DNA of 64,000 nt from NCBI GenBank assembly GCA_023388535.1, contig JAEWFZ010000038.1:62001-126000 (forward strand). The letters run 5' to 3'. Below are positions 1-7,414 of this stretch, one piece after another. The notes under the pieces were generated by a model. That model searched no databases and had not been told where the DNA came from. It saw only the letters and a list, made by a program, of their open reading frames with translations. This DNA comes from Bacillota bacterium (GTDB lineage Bacteria > Bacillota_I > Bacilli_A > Erysipelotrichales > Erysipelotrichaceae). Each line of letters opens with the position of its first letter. Position 1 is the stretch's first letter. Both the position numbers and the translations under genes were made by a program.

Positions 1-640
1 ACATATCAATACAAACTACTTTAACCTTATTTCTCTCGGCTTCACTAAGAGCGTCTAAAGCCTGTATCATTCTATACTTGTGACGAGACTCAAAGATTTC
101 AACGAGTTTTCTGGTCGTCCAATCTACAAACACACAACAATACTTGTAGGAAGCGTGTCTGGAATAATAGATTTCATCGATACAGAGTACCTCCGGTAAA
201 ACAAGGCGCGTATTATCAACAAGCTGATCAAAGATATTAACGACCGAGGTAACCGAAATATTTAATTCAAAAGCCACGCTACTAAACGTATTCTCAGGTT
301 TCATTAACTTGGTGATGACACTGTTAGCGAGACTATAGGATCGTTTTTGATACAAAGCACAGAAAGGGTTTTGTTCATAGATGGTCTTTCGACAAGCTAG
401 ACATTGATAACGGCGGGCACGATAGTGGATTATTGTTTTAGTATCCATAAAAAGATTATGGACAATGGATTTTGTATAGTATTCTTTAAATCGTAAAGGA
501 AAAGCACTTCCACATGTACAGAAAAGTTCTTGTTTCTTTAGGGTGAGATAAATGTGAAAACCATCGTCTAATCGGGTAGTTGTACATTCTTGAATCAATC
601 ATGGTTCAAGGTTTAAAAAATCTATGATAATATCAATCAT
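1..640 (-). pseudogene. ISL3 family transposase, N-terminal part with premature stop
   Basis: Read on the minus strand from the ATG at 638-640, the frame gives a zinc-ribbon start (FCTCGSAF, then RRYQCLACRKTIYEQ), a helix-turn-helix region and the beginning of a DDE catalytic domain (VLCIDEIYYSRH, where D would be the first catalytic residue). This order is typical of ISL3 transposases. Codon 14 is TGA (599-601); the remnant copy near 17632 has AGA there, so this copy seems to carry a nonsense mutation. The frame is otherwise open to the window edge. Reinitiation at the TTG just after the stop cannot be excluded. The gene is cut by the window. Confidence 0.75.
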
Positions 641-693
641 GAAAGGTCCTCCTATGTTTTATGTTGTCAACTAAATCATAACGAGGACCTTTC
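641..693 (-). promoter_or_regulatory. Hairpin sequestering the transposase ribosome binding site
   Basis: GAAAGGTCCTC (641-651) and GAGGACCTTTC (683-693) form an 11-bp perfect stem. In transposase sense the 3' arm contains the GGAGG Shine-Dalgarno and ends right at the ATG. A transcript entering from outside would fold and hide the site, while one starting in the loop would lack the 5' arm. This arrangement is known from other insertion sequences as protection against read-through expression. The same stem is intact in the copy at 17633-17685. Confidence 0.6.
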
Positions 694-777
694 GTTTTCT
701 AAATACTTATTACTAAAATTTGGGTTTGATTAGTAAAATGAAACTGGTTTCTGAAACCCTGAACTTATTTAAACATT

Positions 778-1971
778 CTGAAAAAACTATGGTTGCTTTT
801 AATTTTGTTCATTGTATTGGGCTGTAGTAATGGTACGCCTAGCGAAACCAAGACTAACGAAACCCCAAGCGAAACACCAACCGAACCGGCCGAACAAACC
901 AATCCGGTTGAATCTCCAAACGATTCTGGAATGGATAAGAAAAATGAGTTTTTCAAGATTTCCGGAAAGACAGCTTCAATCAAGGATATAGAATTTTTAG
1001 ACCCTATAGGTATTATGGTTGAAGAAGAAGGTACGCGCGTTCGCTTAGAACCACTGACCGTTATAGATAATAAACTATATTACGTATACAATGTACCGGA
1101 CACGGAACAGAACGATGCTACCAGATCCATTCACTACATAGATTTAGCGACTAGCAAAGACCATTTGGTTATGGAATTTGATCGAAAAGTACATGTCAGT
1201 GATTTAGTGGTTGATGGAAATGATCTGATTCTTGTAGCATACGATCAGGTTATTCATATTAAGGATGGTACTTGGAAGGTCATCGGCGAATCTCTTTACG
1301 CCATACAACTGGCTCGTTTGAACCAAGACGTTATATTTGTTGAAACAACCGCCGAACCGATTAATAAACACCAGGTATCCAGAACCTCTAGCGTGGTTTC
1401 CTATAATATTGCTCAGCAAACGCGAAGTGAGTTAAAGTCAGAAACTTGTAAATTCAATGATGGATTACATAGTTCTGGCTATGAGGATGATTGTTACTTT
1501 TCCTATGGAGATGTTGTCCAGTTGTCGGATCGAGTATTGGCTAGATTTAATACCAAGGATAAGACTCGAATTGAAGTTATCCAAGTGGGTGCTGTAAAAT
1601 CTTACGAGATACCAATTAGTGCGAACGATTTTGCTTATTTAAACAATCAGATAATTTTAGAAAAGTTTGAAGAACCAAAATCTATTCCTTATATTTTCAA
1701 TCTTAACAATCTTGAACTCAAAGAAAACTTAGTTTTTGGTTCAGAATTTAATGGTAGTATACGCACTATTTCCGATGGTAAATTAGCTATTACTAAGTTT
1801 TCAAACTCCAAATCATTTAGAATCTATTCTAAATTGGAAGAAGATTTGATTCACCTTGATGCATTAGACAATAAGAGTTACGATTGGTTACTAACTAAGG
1901 ACGGCTTTGTTCTCTACGATGCCGAAGATAATATATTAACGATACATCCGTTTAAAGTTATTTTTGAATAG
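778..1971 (+). CDS. Secreted lipoprotein of unknown function, start disrupted by IS
   Basis: The frame encodes a lipoprotein signal (KKLWLLLILFIVLGC, lipobox Cys followed by S-N-G), a Thr/Pro/Glu-rich linker with repeated SETP-like units, and about 320 residues rich in short beta strands and turns that could form a propeller; no family is recognised. Other lipoproteins of this window start MKK or MKR, so the natural start should be the codon before the two Lys. That codon is CTG at 778, exactly at the inferred IS tip, with no Shine-Dalgarno upstream. TTG at 793 would leave no positive residues before the hydrophobic stretch. The IS probably replaced the first bases of an ATG, so expression is doubtful. 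The rest of the frame is intact, which suggests a recent insertion. Confidence 0.6.
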   Translation: MKKLWLLLILFIVLGCSNGTPSETKTNETPSETPTEPAEQTNPVESPNDSGMDKKNEFFKISGKTASIKDIEFLDPIGIMVEEEGTRVRLEPLTVIDNKLYYVYNVPDTEQNDATRSIHYIDLATSKDHLVMEFDRKVHVSDLVVDGNDLILVAYDQVIHIKDGTWKVIGESLYAIQLARLNQDVIFVETTAEPINKHQVSRTSSVVSYNIAQQTRSELKSETCKFNDGLHSSGYEDDCYFSYGDVVQLSDRVLARFNTKDKTRIEVIQVGAVKSYEIPISANDFAYLNNQIILEKFEEPKSIPYIFNLNNLELKENLVFGSEFNGSIRTISDGKLAITKFSNSKSFRIYSKLEEDLIHLDALDNKSYDWLLTKDGFVLYDAEDNILTIHPFKVIFE

Positions 1972-2060
1972 ATTTCTTTAATATGGCTTTCTAGAGAAGC
2001 TAGATGTCTCTCTAATTCTTTAATAATGGTATGATAGATGTGTTTTCAGGGGGTATGGTT

Positions 2061-2834
2061 ATGCTTATTGATCAACATTTACATACCAATTTCTCATGGG
2101 ATTGCTATGAGCCATTGGAAAATTATTTAAAACTTACCAAAAATCCTATCATGACCACCGAACATTTGGATTATTATGATTTTGAGATTGATGGTGATTG
2201 TGAACCAGACTATGAGGCTTATGTAGCCGAGATAGACTATTTATCAAAAAAATATAATCGAAAAATTTATAAAGGCCTTGAAGTCGGATACACCAGTAAA
2301 GACAGAGAGCGCATTAATCAATACTTAGAAGGCAAAGAGTATGATTTAATTATGCTCGCTATTCATCAGGATGGTGAGGTTAACTTCATGTCGAGAGCGG
2401 CTCGTAATCTAAGCCAAGAAGTTTTATTGGATCGCTATTTAGATTTAGTAATAACCGCACTTAAGGAAGTGGATTATGCTCAGGTGTTGGCGCATTTAGA
2501 TTTTGGTATGAGACTTACTAATATTCCCTATAGCTTAGTCGTTACTCGCGAAGCTAAGATTAAAGAAATCATGGAGTTATTGGTTGAGAAAAAGATGGCT
2601 TTAGAAGTTAATACTCGTTCCCTCTATCAATATGGTAACGAAGATATGTACGAGTTTTTCTTAAAGGTTTATCAGTCGGTTGGCGGAACAATGGTTTCCT
2701 TAGGATCGGATACCCACTCTACGGGTTGGTATATGTACGAGTTTGATCGAGCTATCAAATTTTTAAAACGCCTTGGTATCCATCAAGTGACGCAAGCAGA
2801 TAAAGGGGTCTTACATTTGGTGGATCTTGTATGA
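2061..2834 (+). CDS. PHP-domain phosphatase, histidinol-phosphatase (HisJ/HisK) type
   Basis: This 257-residue protein is a stand-alone PHP metal-dependent phosphoesterase. The first metal motif is at residues 5-7 (QHLHTNFSWD), later ones include TTEHLDY, GLEVGY, LAHLDF and the C-terminal GSDTHS. Length and motifs match the histidinol-phosphatase-like group. No other his gene is nearby, so the substrate may be a different phosphate ester. The start at 2061 has an AGGGGG Shine-Dalgarno seven bases upstream; an in-frame ATG at 2031 would add ten residues without a binding site. A TGn-type -10 (TGGTATGAT) lies at about 2027-2035. It is translationally coupled to the following membrane protein through a 4-base overlap. 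Confidence 0.8.
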   Translation: MLIDQHLHTNFSWDCYEPLENYLKLTKNPIMTTEHLDYYDFEIDGDCEPDYEAYVAEIDYLSKKYNRKIYKGLEVGYTSKDRERINQYLEGKEYDLIMLAIHQDGEVNFMSRAARNLSQEVLLDRYLDLVITALKEVDYAQVLAHLDFGMRLTNIPYSLVVTREAKIKEIMELLVEKKMALEVNTRSLYQYGNEDMYEFFLKVYQSVGGTMVSLGSDTHSTGWYMYEFDRAIKFLKRLGIHQVTQADKGVLHLVDLV

Positions 2835-3487
2835 CACAAGATAAACGTCGAGAGTTCCCACAATGGCTAGCCTTTGTCTTGGCGATGCTGATTAATAGTT
2901 TCACTATCGTCATCATTACTAAAGCGGATCTTGGGGTTTCTAGTTTATCCTCGGTAGCGATTATTTTGAGTGAAATTTTCCCCCAGCTTAGTTTTGGTAC
3001 TTGGAATATTCTCTTTCAGGTTAGTTTGATGGTTTCCTTGATTGTTTTCATCAAGAAAAAGCCGATAGATGCGATTATTTCCATGTTGATAACGGTTGTT
3101 TTTGGTCTTTTACTGGATTTCTTTAGAGGGCTAACGGTGGGTTGGCCGGTGGATTTATGGGCGCGCATTTTATATTTTACCTTTGGCTTTTTCTCCTTGT
3201 CGCTTGGCGCTTCCTTTTTTGTGAAATGTGATTTTCCGATATTACCTCTAGATAGCTTTGTAAAGGATATCGCGGTTTACTTAAAGAAAGAATATTCGAA
3301 AGTTAAGACGTTTTTAGATATAACCTTTGTTACCACAACCATTATCTTATCGCTATTGGTTTTTGGTAAAATTCGTTTGATTGGTATTGGGACGATACTA
3401 TTTGCTTTGTTTATGGGCAATACGATGGGTATTATCTTAAGGATAATGGATGTCAATTTGGTTTTTACCAAAATTGGTAGAAACTAG
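2831..3487 (+). CDS. YczE/YitT-like integral membrane protein
   Basis: The 218-residue protein has about five or six hydrophobic segments and opens with QWLAFVLAMLINSFTIVIITKAD followed by LGVSSLSSVAIILSE, the pattern of the YczE/YyaS/YitT membrane family. Members of this family have no settled biochemical role; some are linked to surfactin production or transport. The start codon overlaps the stop of the PHP gene (ATGA), so the two are co-translated and may act together. A bidirectional terminator follows. Family assignment is from the N-terminal pattern and topology, not from catalytic residues. Confidence 0.7.
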   Translation: MTQDKRREFPQWLAFVLAMLINSFTIVIITKADLGVSSLSSVAIILSEIFPQLSFGTWNILFQVSLMVSLIVFIKKKPIDAIISMLITVVFGLLLDFFRGLTVGWPVDLWARILYFTFGFFSLSLGASFFVKCDFPILPLDSFVKDIAVYLKKEYSKVKTFLDITFVTTTIILSLLVFGKIRLIGIGTILFALFMGNTMGIILRIMDVNLVFTKIGRN

Positions 3488-3520
3488 TAGTAGCCTAGTT
3501 TATCTCATTAATAAAAACAG

Positions 3521-3548
3521 AAACGAGCCAATCTAAACGGCTCGTTTT
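3521..3548. terminator. Bidirectional intrinsic terminator
   Basis: AAACGAGCC and GGCTCGTTT form a 9-bp stem with A and T runs outside on both sides. It separates the convergent membrane protein and acetyltransferase genes and can serve both. Confidence 0.85.
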
Positions 3549-3553
3549 ATGTC

Positions 3554-3985
3554 TTATAGTGAATAAATTACTTCTTGGTGAAGGATTTTAGCTTCTTCAA
3601 AGATTTCTCCCTGAGCTTCAAAACCGAGTTTTAGATAAAAATCTAAGACTTGGATTTGTGAATGTAAGCGAATCTCCTTAATGTTTTTATTTTTAGCAGC
3701 CACGATACAGAAATCGATAAGTTTCGATCCAAGGCGCTGTTTTCGTAATTCTTTTTTTACGGCGAGTCGTTGTAAGATCCAAGCATTTTCCGTTTGGCGT
3801 ATCCGAATCGTACCTACCAATTGTTGGTTTATGAAAGCCCCAAGATAATAAATATCAGGATGTTGTTGATCGTAGGCATCGATCTCAATCGCTGGATCAA
3901 CCTGTTGTTCGACGACAAAAACTTGGTTACGGAGTTGATACATCGCTTGTTTTTCAAGGTCACTGGAAAGGTATTGTATATTCAT
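3554..3985 (-). CDS. GNAT family N-acetyltransferase
   Basis: A single GNAT domain of 143 residues. The N-terminal part (YQLRNQVFVVEQQ) resembles the ElaA/YjcF type, and the acetyl-CoA pyrophosphate loop is visible as RLAVKKELRKQRLGSKLI. The C-terminal FYLKLGFEAQGEIF is the usual last strand-helix element. The acceptor is unknown. The ATG has no Shine-Dalgarno; instead an extended -10 box lies exactly six bases upstream, so the mRNA should be leaderless. It is transcribed divergently from rsmG. Confidence 0.8.
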   Translation of the reverse strand: MNIQYLSSDLEKQAMYQLRNQVFVVEQQVDPAIEIDAYDQQHPDIYYLGAFINQQLVGTIRIRQTENAWILQRLAVKKELRKQRLGSKLIDFCIVAAKNKNIKEIRLHSQIQVLDFYLKLGFEAQGEIFEEAKILHQEVIYSL

Positions 3986-3991
3986 GCATTG

Positions 3992-4000
3992 ATTATAACA
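3992..4000 (-). promoter_or_regulatory. Extended -10 promoter giving a leaderless acetyltransferase mRNA
   Basis: On the minus strand TGTTATAAT is followed by six bases and then the ATG at 3985. With usual spacing the first transcribed base is the A of the start codon. Confidence 0.6.
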
Positions 4001-4081
4001 AAGATAGGCTTAAAGATATTCTTTTTAATTGAATTTGGAAAAGGACTCTTTTTGGTTTGATGGCTATATGCTTGATATCTT

Positions 4082-4090
4082 TGTTATAAT
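4082..4090 (+). promoter_or_regulatory. Extended -10 promoter of rsmG-parA-parB
   Basis: TGTTATAAT is a perfect extended -10 element about 20 bases before the rsmG TTG start. No convincing -35 hexamer is seen at 17 bases, which is tolerated with a TGn motif. Confidence 0.6.
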
Positions 4091-4110
4091 AGGACCAAGG
4101 GGTTGGAGGC

Positions 4111-4806
4111 TTGGTTTTACAGGATATTAAAAAAGCTATATCAGAACTGATGGGAGATTTCAGTTCAAAACAGTGGGAACAATTAGCGCAATACGCTAAG
4201 TTTTTATATGAAAAAAATCAAGTGATGAATTTAACCGCTATCGACGATGCGGAAGGTATCTATGAGAAGCATTTTTACGATAGCTTGTTGATGTTGTCGC
4301 TTCTTGAAACATTTGAGACCTTTTGTGATTTAGGTTCTGGAGCCGGTTTTCCCGGCATGGTGGTTGCTATTGCCCGACCTGAGGCGAAGGTAACCTTAGT
4401 TGAGCCGATTAAAAAACGTTGTTTATTCTTAAAGGAAGTAGTTGAGTTGCTGGGCTTAGAGAACGTCAAAGTTGTTAATGAACGGGCTGAGGACCTAAAA
4501 ATGTATCGTGAATATTTTGATGTCGTAAGCGCACGGGCCGTTTCTCAATTGAATATTTTGGTAGAATTAGGATTACCTTTGGTAAAAGTATCAGGATATT
4601 TAGTAGCGATGAAAGCCGCAAATGCCTTAGATGAAGTTCAACAAGCCAAACATGCTATTGGCCAATGTGGCGGTCGCTTACAAGACCCTAAGCCACAATA
4701 CTTATTAGACGGAAGTATCCGTTATAATCTAATCATAGAGAAAATTAAGAAGACGCCGGAACAGTATCCACGTCGCTATAATCAAATTAAAAGAAAACCA
4801 TTATGA
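4111..4806 (+). CDS. rsmG: 16S rRNA (guanine527-N7)-methyltransferase RsmG
   Basis: RsmG methylates G527 of 16S rRNA using S-adenosylmethionine. The 231-residue length is normal for the family. Visible hallmarks are NLTAID near residue 40, HFYDSL, the SAM-binding LGSGAGFPG, and the following VSARAVSQL. The start is TTG at 4111 with a GGTTGGAGG Shine-Dalgarno seven to eight bases upstream. As in many Bacillota it sits directly in front of the chromosome-partition genes (19 bases to parA), which places the window close to the replication origin in typical genomes. Confidence 0.95.
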   Translation: MVLQDIKKAISELMGDFSSKQWEQLAQYAKFLYEKNQVMNLTAIDDAEGIYEKHFYDSLLMLSLLETFETFCDLGSGAGFPGMVVAIARPEAKVTLVEPIKKRCLFLKEVVELLGLENVKVVNERAEDLKMYREYFDVVSARAVSQLNILVELGLPLVKVSGYLVAMKAANALDEVQQAKHAIGQCGGRLQDPKPQYLLDGSIRYNLIIEKIKKTPEQYPRRYNQIKRKPL

Positions 4807-4825
4807 GAGATGAAGGAATGATGAT

Positions 4826-5614
4826 ATGGGAAAAATAATCGCCGTAACTAATCAAAAAGGTGGTGTTGGAAAAACAACCACGAGTATTAATTTAGCTGCA
4901 GGTTTGGGCTATCTTGGTAAGAAAGTATTACTATTGGATTTAGATCCTCAAGGTAATACCACCCAAGGTACCGGTGCGGCGAATGTTCCTTTTGAATTGA
5001 CGACGTATGATTTGTTATTAGGCGAAGAAGCGTTATCGGATATAATTATTAATCTAAAACGTCCTCCGATTGATGTTGTACCTAGTACCATTGAATTGGC
5101 GGGAGCGGATTTAATAATGGCGAAACAAGAATCCGGTAGAGAGTATTTGTTGAAAGAAAAATTAGATCCGATTAAAGATGACTATGACTATATCATCATC
5201 GATTGTCCGCCTAGCTTGGGCTTGTTGAATACCAACGCTTTAACTGCGGCCGATTCGGTAATTATTCCGGTTCAATGTGAGTACTATGCTCTTGAGGGGC
5301 TGACGCAACTTTTGAGTACGATTCGACTGGTACAGCGTTTATTCAATCATGATTTGAAAATTGAAGGCGTTTTGTTAACGATGTTTGATGTTCGTACGCG
5401 CTTGAGTGTTGAAGTCCAACAGGATGTACGTAAATATTTTAAAGAAAAAGTGTATCGAGCTTATATTCCTCGAAACGTCCGCTTATCGGAAGCGCCATCT
5501 CGTGGTTTATCGATATTTGAGTATGATATCAAATCCGAAGGAGCCAAAGCTTATGCGGCGTTAGCGAAAGAAGTAATTACAAGAAATGAAAGTCAGGTGA
5601 AAGAGAATGAGTGA
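4826..5614 (+). CDS. parA: Chromosome partitioning ATPase ParA (Soj)
   Basis: A 262-residue ParA/Soj ATPase with the deviant Walker A motif KGGVGKTTTSINLA at the N terminus, DLDPQGN, and the Walker B region YIIIDCPPSLG. It acts with ParB in origin segregation and, in related bacteria, in control of DnaA. It overlaps the start of parB by eight bases, so both are made from one message. The stop is TGA, one of the clear signs that TGA is not read as Trp here. Confidence 0.95.
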   Translation: MGKIIAVTNQKGGVGKTTTSINLAAGLGYLGKKVLLLDLDPQGNTTQGTGAANVPFELTTYDLLLGEEALSDIIINLKRPPIDVVPSTIELAGADLIMAKQESGREYLLKEKLDPIKDDYDYIIIDCPPSLGLLNTNALTAADSVIIPVQCEYYALEGLTQLLSTIRLVQRLFNHDLKIEGVLLTMFDVRTRLSVEVQQDVRKYFKEKVYRAYIPRNVRLSEAPSRGLSIFEYDIKSEGAKAYAALAKEVITRNESQVKENE

Positions 5615-6485
5615 TTCACGCAGTAAATTAGGAAAAGGTTTGGGGGCTATCTTTGGAGAAAATATTGACCAGATTTTAGAAGATATTGAAAAGGGTCAAT
5701 CCAAAGAATTTGAATCTTCCCAAATGCTTCTTAATATAGATGAAATTCGAGTTAATCCTTATCAACCTCGTAAACAATTTGATCCAGAGGCTTTACAAGA
5801 ACTTGCGGATTCGATCCGTCAGTTTGGGGTAATTACGCCAATTTTGGTTCGTCAAGCCGTTCAAGGTTATGAACTGATTGCTGGTGAGCGTCGCTTACGA
5901 GCCGCAAAACTGGTGGAGTTAAAAGAACTTCCAGTTATTGTGGTTGATTTTTCTGACGATATGATGATGGAAGTGGCTTTAATTGAGAATATTCAAAGAG
6001 AAAACTTGAATGTTGTGGAAGAAGCTCAAGCTTATCAAAGCATGATGGATCATCTTGGATATACTCAGGAACAAATGGCCAATCGGGTTAATAAATCGAG
6101 AACTCATATCGCTAACTTATTAAGGCTATTGAGATTACCTAAAGAAGTCCTCGACTTAGTCGTTGAAGAAACTTTAAGTATGGGTCATGTCAGACCATTG
6201 ATTACATTATCGTCTAAGGAAGAAATGATTGAGATAGCGAAGCGAGCGGCGAAGGAAAAGATGAGTGTTCGCGAAGTTGAACGTCTGGTCAGTCAAAAAG
6301 ATAAGCCTAGACCAAAGCGAACGGTTCATATTCTTCCGAAGAAGAAGTATATCTATCCAATTGAACTTTTGGAAAAGAAACTACAAACTAAAGTTATAAT
6401 CGATCGAAATCAAATCGTGATTAACTTTAGCGACGACGACGATTTAAACCGCATCCTTGAAATGATGGATGCTCTAGAAGACTAA
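5607..6485 (+). CDS. parB: Chromosome partitioning protein ParB (Spo0J), CTPase
   Basis: The 292-residue ParB has the N-terminal KLGKGLGAIF box, the PYQPRKQFDPEALQEL segment, the CTP-binding GERRLRAAKL motif, ENIQRENLNVVEEAQAY, a helix-turn-helix around residues 150-185 and a C-terminal dimerisation region. It binds parS and loads SMC. I did not see a canonical parS 16-mer in the window. A terminator follows immediately. Confidence 0.95.
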   Translation: MSDSRSKLGKGLGAIFGENIDQILEDIEKGQSKEFESSQMLLNIDEIRVNPYQPRKQFDPEALQELADSIRQFGVITPILVRQAVQGYELIAGERRLRAAKLVELKELPVIVVDFSDDMMMEVALIENIQRENLNVVEEAQAYQSMMDHLGYTQEQMANRVNKSRTHIANLLRLLRLPKEVLDLVVEETLSMGHVRPLITLSSKEEMIEIAKRAAKEKMSVREVERLVSQKDKPRPKRTVHILPKKKYIYPIELLEKKLQTKVIIDRNQIVINFSDDDDLNRILEMMDALED

Positions 6486-6486
6486 T

Positions 6487-6510
6487 AAAAGGCTTGATAG
6501 AGCCTTTTTT
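6487..6510 (+). terminator. Intrinsic terminator after parB
   Basis: AAAAGGCT pairs with AGCCTTTT over a 6-base loop, followed by a T run. It ends the rsmG-parA-parB operon. Confidence 0.85.
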
Positions 6511-6524
6511 CGCAGATAAACATA

Positions 6525-6533
6525 TGATACAAT
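6525..6533 (+). promoter_or_regulatory. Extended -10 promoter of ispD
   Basis: TGATACAAT is an extended -10 motif 25 bases upstream of the ispD ATG; an AAAGGAG Shine-Dalgarno lies in between. Confidence 0.5.
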
Positions 6534-6558
6534 ACAGGGCAAAGGAGCACCGTTTAAT

Positions 6559-7209
6559 ATGAGATATTCGGCATTGATTGTAGCGGCGGGTAAAGGAACC
6601 CGTATGGGACTGGGTTATAATAAAATGTTTTATAATTTACGTAAATATGGTATGACGGTTTTAGAAAAGACGACGAGCGTTTTTTTAGAAGATCCACGAT
6701 GTGCTCAGATAGTTATCGTAACCAATCGATCGGATATGCATAAAATTGTTACCAAACATGAACGCCAAGATATCGTTCATGTGAATGGTGGTCCAACCCG
6801 TCAAGAATCTGTTTTCCAAGGACTAATGGCTGTATCAGAAGATATTGTCTTAATTCATGATGGCGCTAGACCATGGATCGATCAGGAGTCGATTGATCGT
6901 TTAGTGGATACAATGGAACATGAAAAAGCTGCCATTCTGGCGGTGAAGATGAAGGATACCATCAAGGTGGTCAAAGATGGTTATGTTGAACAAACCATTG
7001 ATCGTGAGCGTTTAATTAACGCACAGACACCACAAGCGTTCGAAACCGGTTTGATTATAAAAGCTTATCTCAAGATTTTTAATAAGAATATTCAGGTCTT
7101 TGATGATGCTCAGGCGATTGAGCTGGCTACGGATACGAAAGTGAAGATTGTTCAGGGATCTTACCTTAATAATAAAATTACAACGATTGATGATGTTAAA
7201 AATAATTAA
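6559..7209 (+). CDS. ispD: 2-C-methyl-D-erythritol 4-phosphate cytidylyltransferase IspD
   Basis: IspD couples CTP to methylerythritol phosphate in the non-mevalonate isoprenoid pathway. The 216-residue protein shows the nucleotide-binding AAGKGTRMG, the middle GGPTRQESVFQGL, IHDGARPW and NAQTPQAF, all diagnostic of the IspD/TarI group. TarI (ribitol-5-P cytidylyltransferase) is the main alternative; no tar genes are nearby and the isolated location does not decide between them. The Shine-Dalgarno is AAAGGAG. Confidence 0.8.
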   Translation: MRYSALIVAAGKGTRMGLGYNKMFYNLRKYGMTVLEKTTSVFLEDPRCAQIVIVTNRSDMHKIVTKHERQDIVHVNGGPTRQESVFQGLMAVSEDIVLIHDGARPWIDQESIDRLVDTMEHEKAAILAVKMKDTIKVVKDGYVEQTIDRERLINAQTPQAFETGLIIKAYLKIFNKNIQVFDDAQAIELATDTKVKIVQGSYLNNKITTIDDVKNN

Positions 7210-7341
7210 ATCATGTGATTTTGTAGTTAATTCGATTTAATATTTTTCGCTTATTTTTCACAACGACGATACTTATCAATGGCTAAAGATTGATAAAATC
7301 GCATTTGTTAAATCTCGCTAAAATCTTTGTAATAGATTCTT

Positions 7342-7369
7342 AAAAAACATTGTATTGTCAATGTTTTTT
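7342..7369 (+). terminator. Hairpin with A/T tails upstream of the giant surface protein
   Basis: AAAAAACATTG and CAATGTTTTTT form a perfect 11-bp stem with a 6-base loop and a T run. It lies 45 bases before the start of the surface protein gene. It can act as a terminator for transcription arriving from ispD, or as an attenuator if the promoter is upstream of it. The remaining ispD-side gap shows no other clear element. Confidence 0.55.
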
Positions 7370-7414
7370 CGTTATCATACATTCATATCAAATAGATTTT
7401 ACGGGAGGAAATTT

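Larger units (their letters stand above)
1..779 (-). mobile_element. ISL3-type insertion sequence, left part
   Basis: A transposase reading frame on the minus strand runs off the left edge. Between its start (640) and about 779 lies a non-coding IS end with short inverted repeats. A decayed second copy at 17471-17799 shares this non-coding end almost base for base, and the two copies diverge immediately after the shared aaacattct (ending at 779 and 17799). I therefore place the IS tip at about 779. The other tip and the target duplication lie outside the window. The family call rests on the transposase; the exact tip is inferred from two copies only. Confidence 0.7.

Noticed and set aside
4826..6485. 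Mycoplasma-type code with TGA as Trp, suggested by the in-frame TGA of the transposase
   Set aside because: Many genes end at TGA with correct protein lengths (for example parA) and Trp is always TGG, so the standard code applies.
4111..7209. parS site near parA-parB
   Set aside because: I looked for a TGTTTCACGTGAAACA-like 16-mer and saw none; a proper scan is needed to exclude it.
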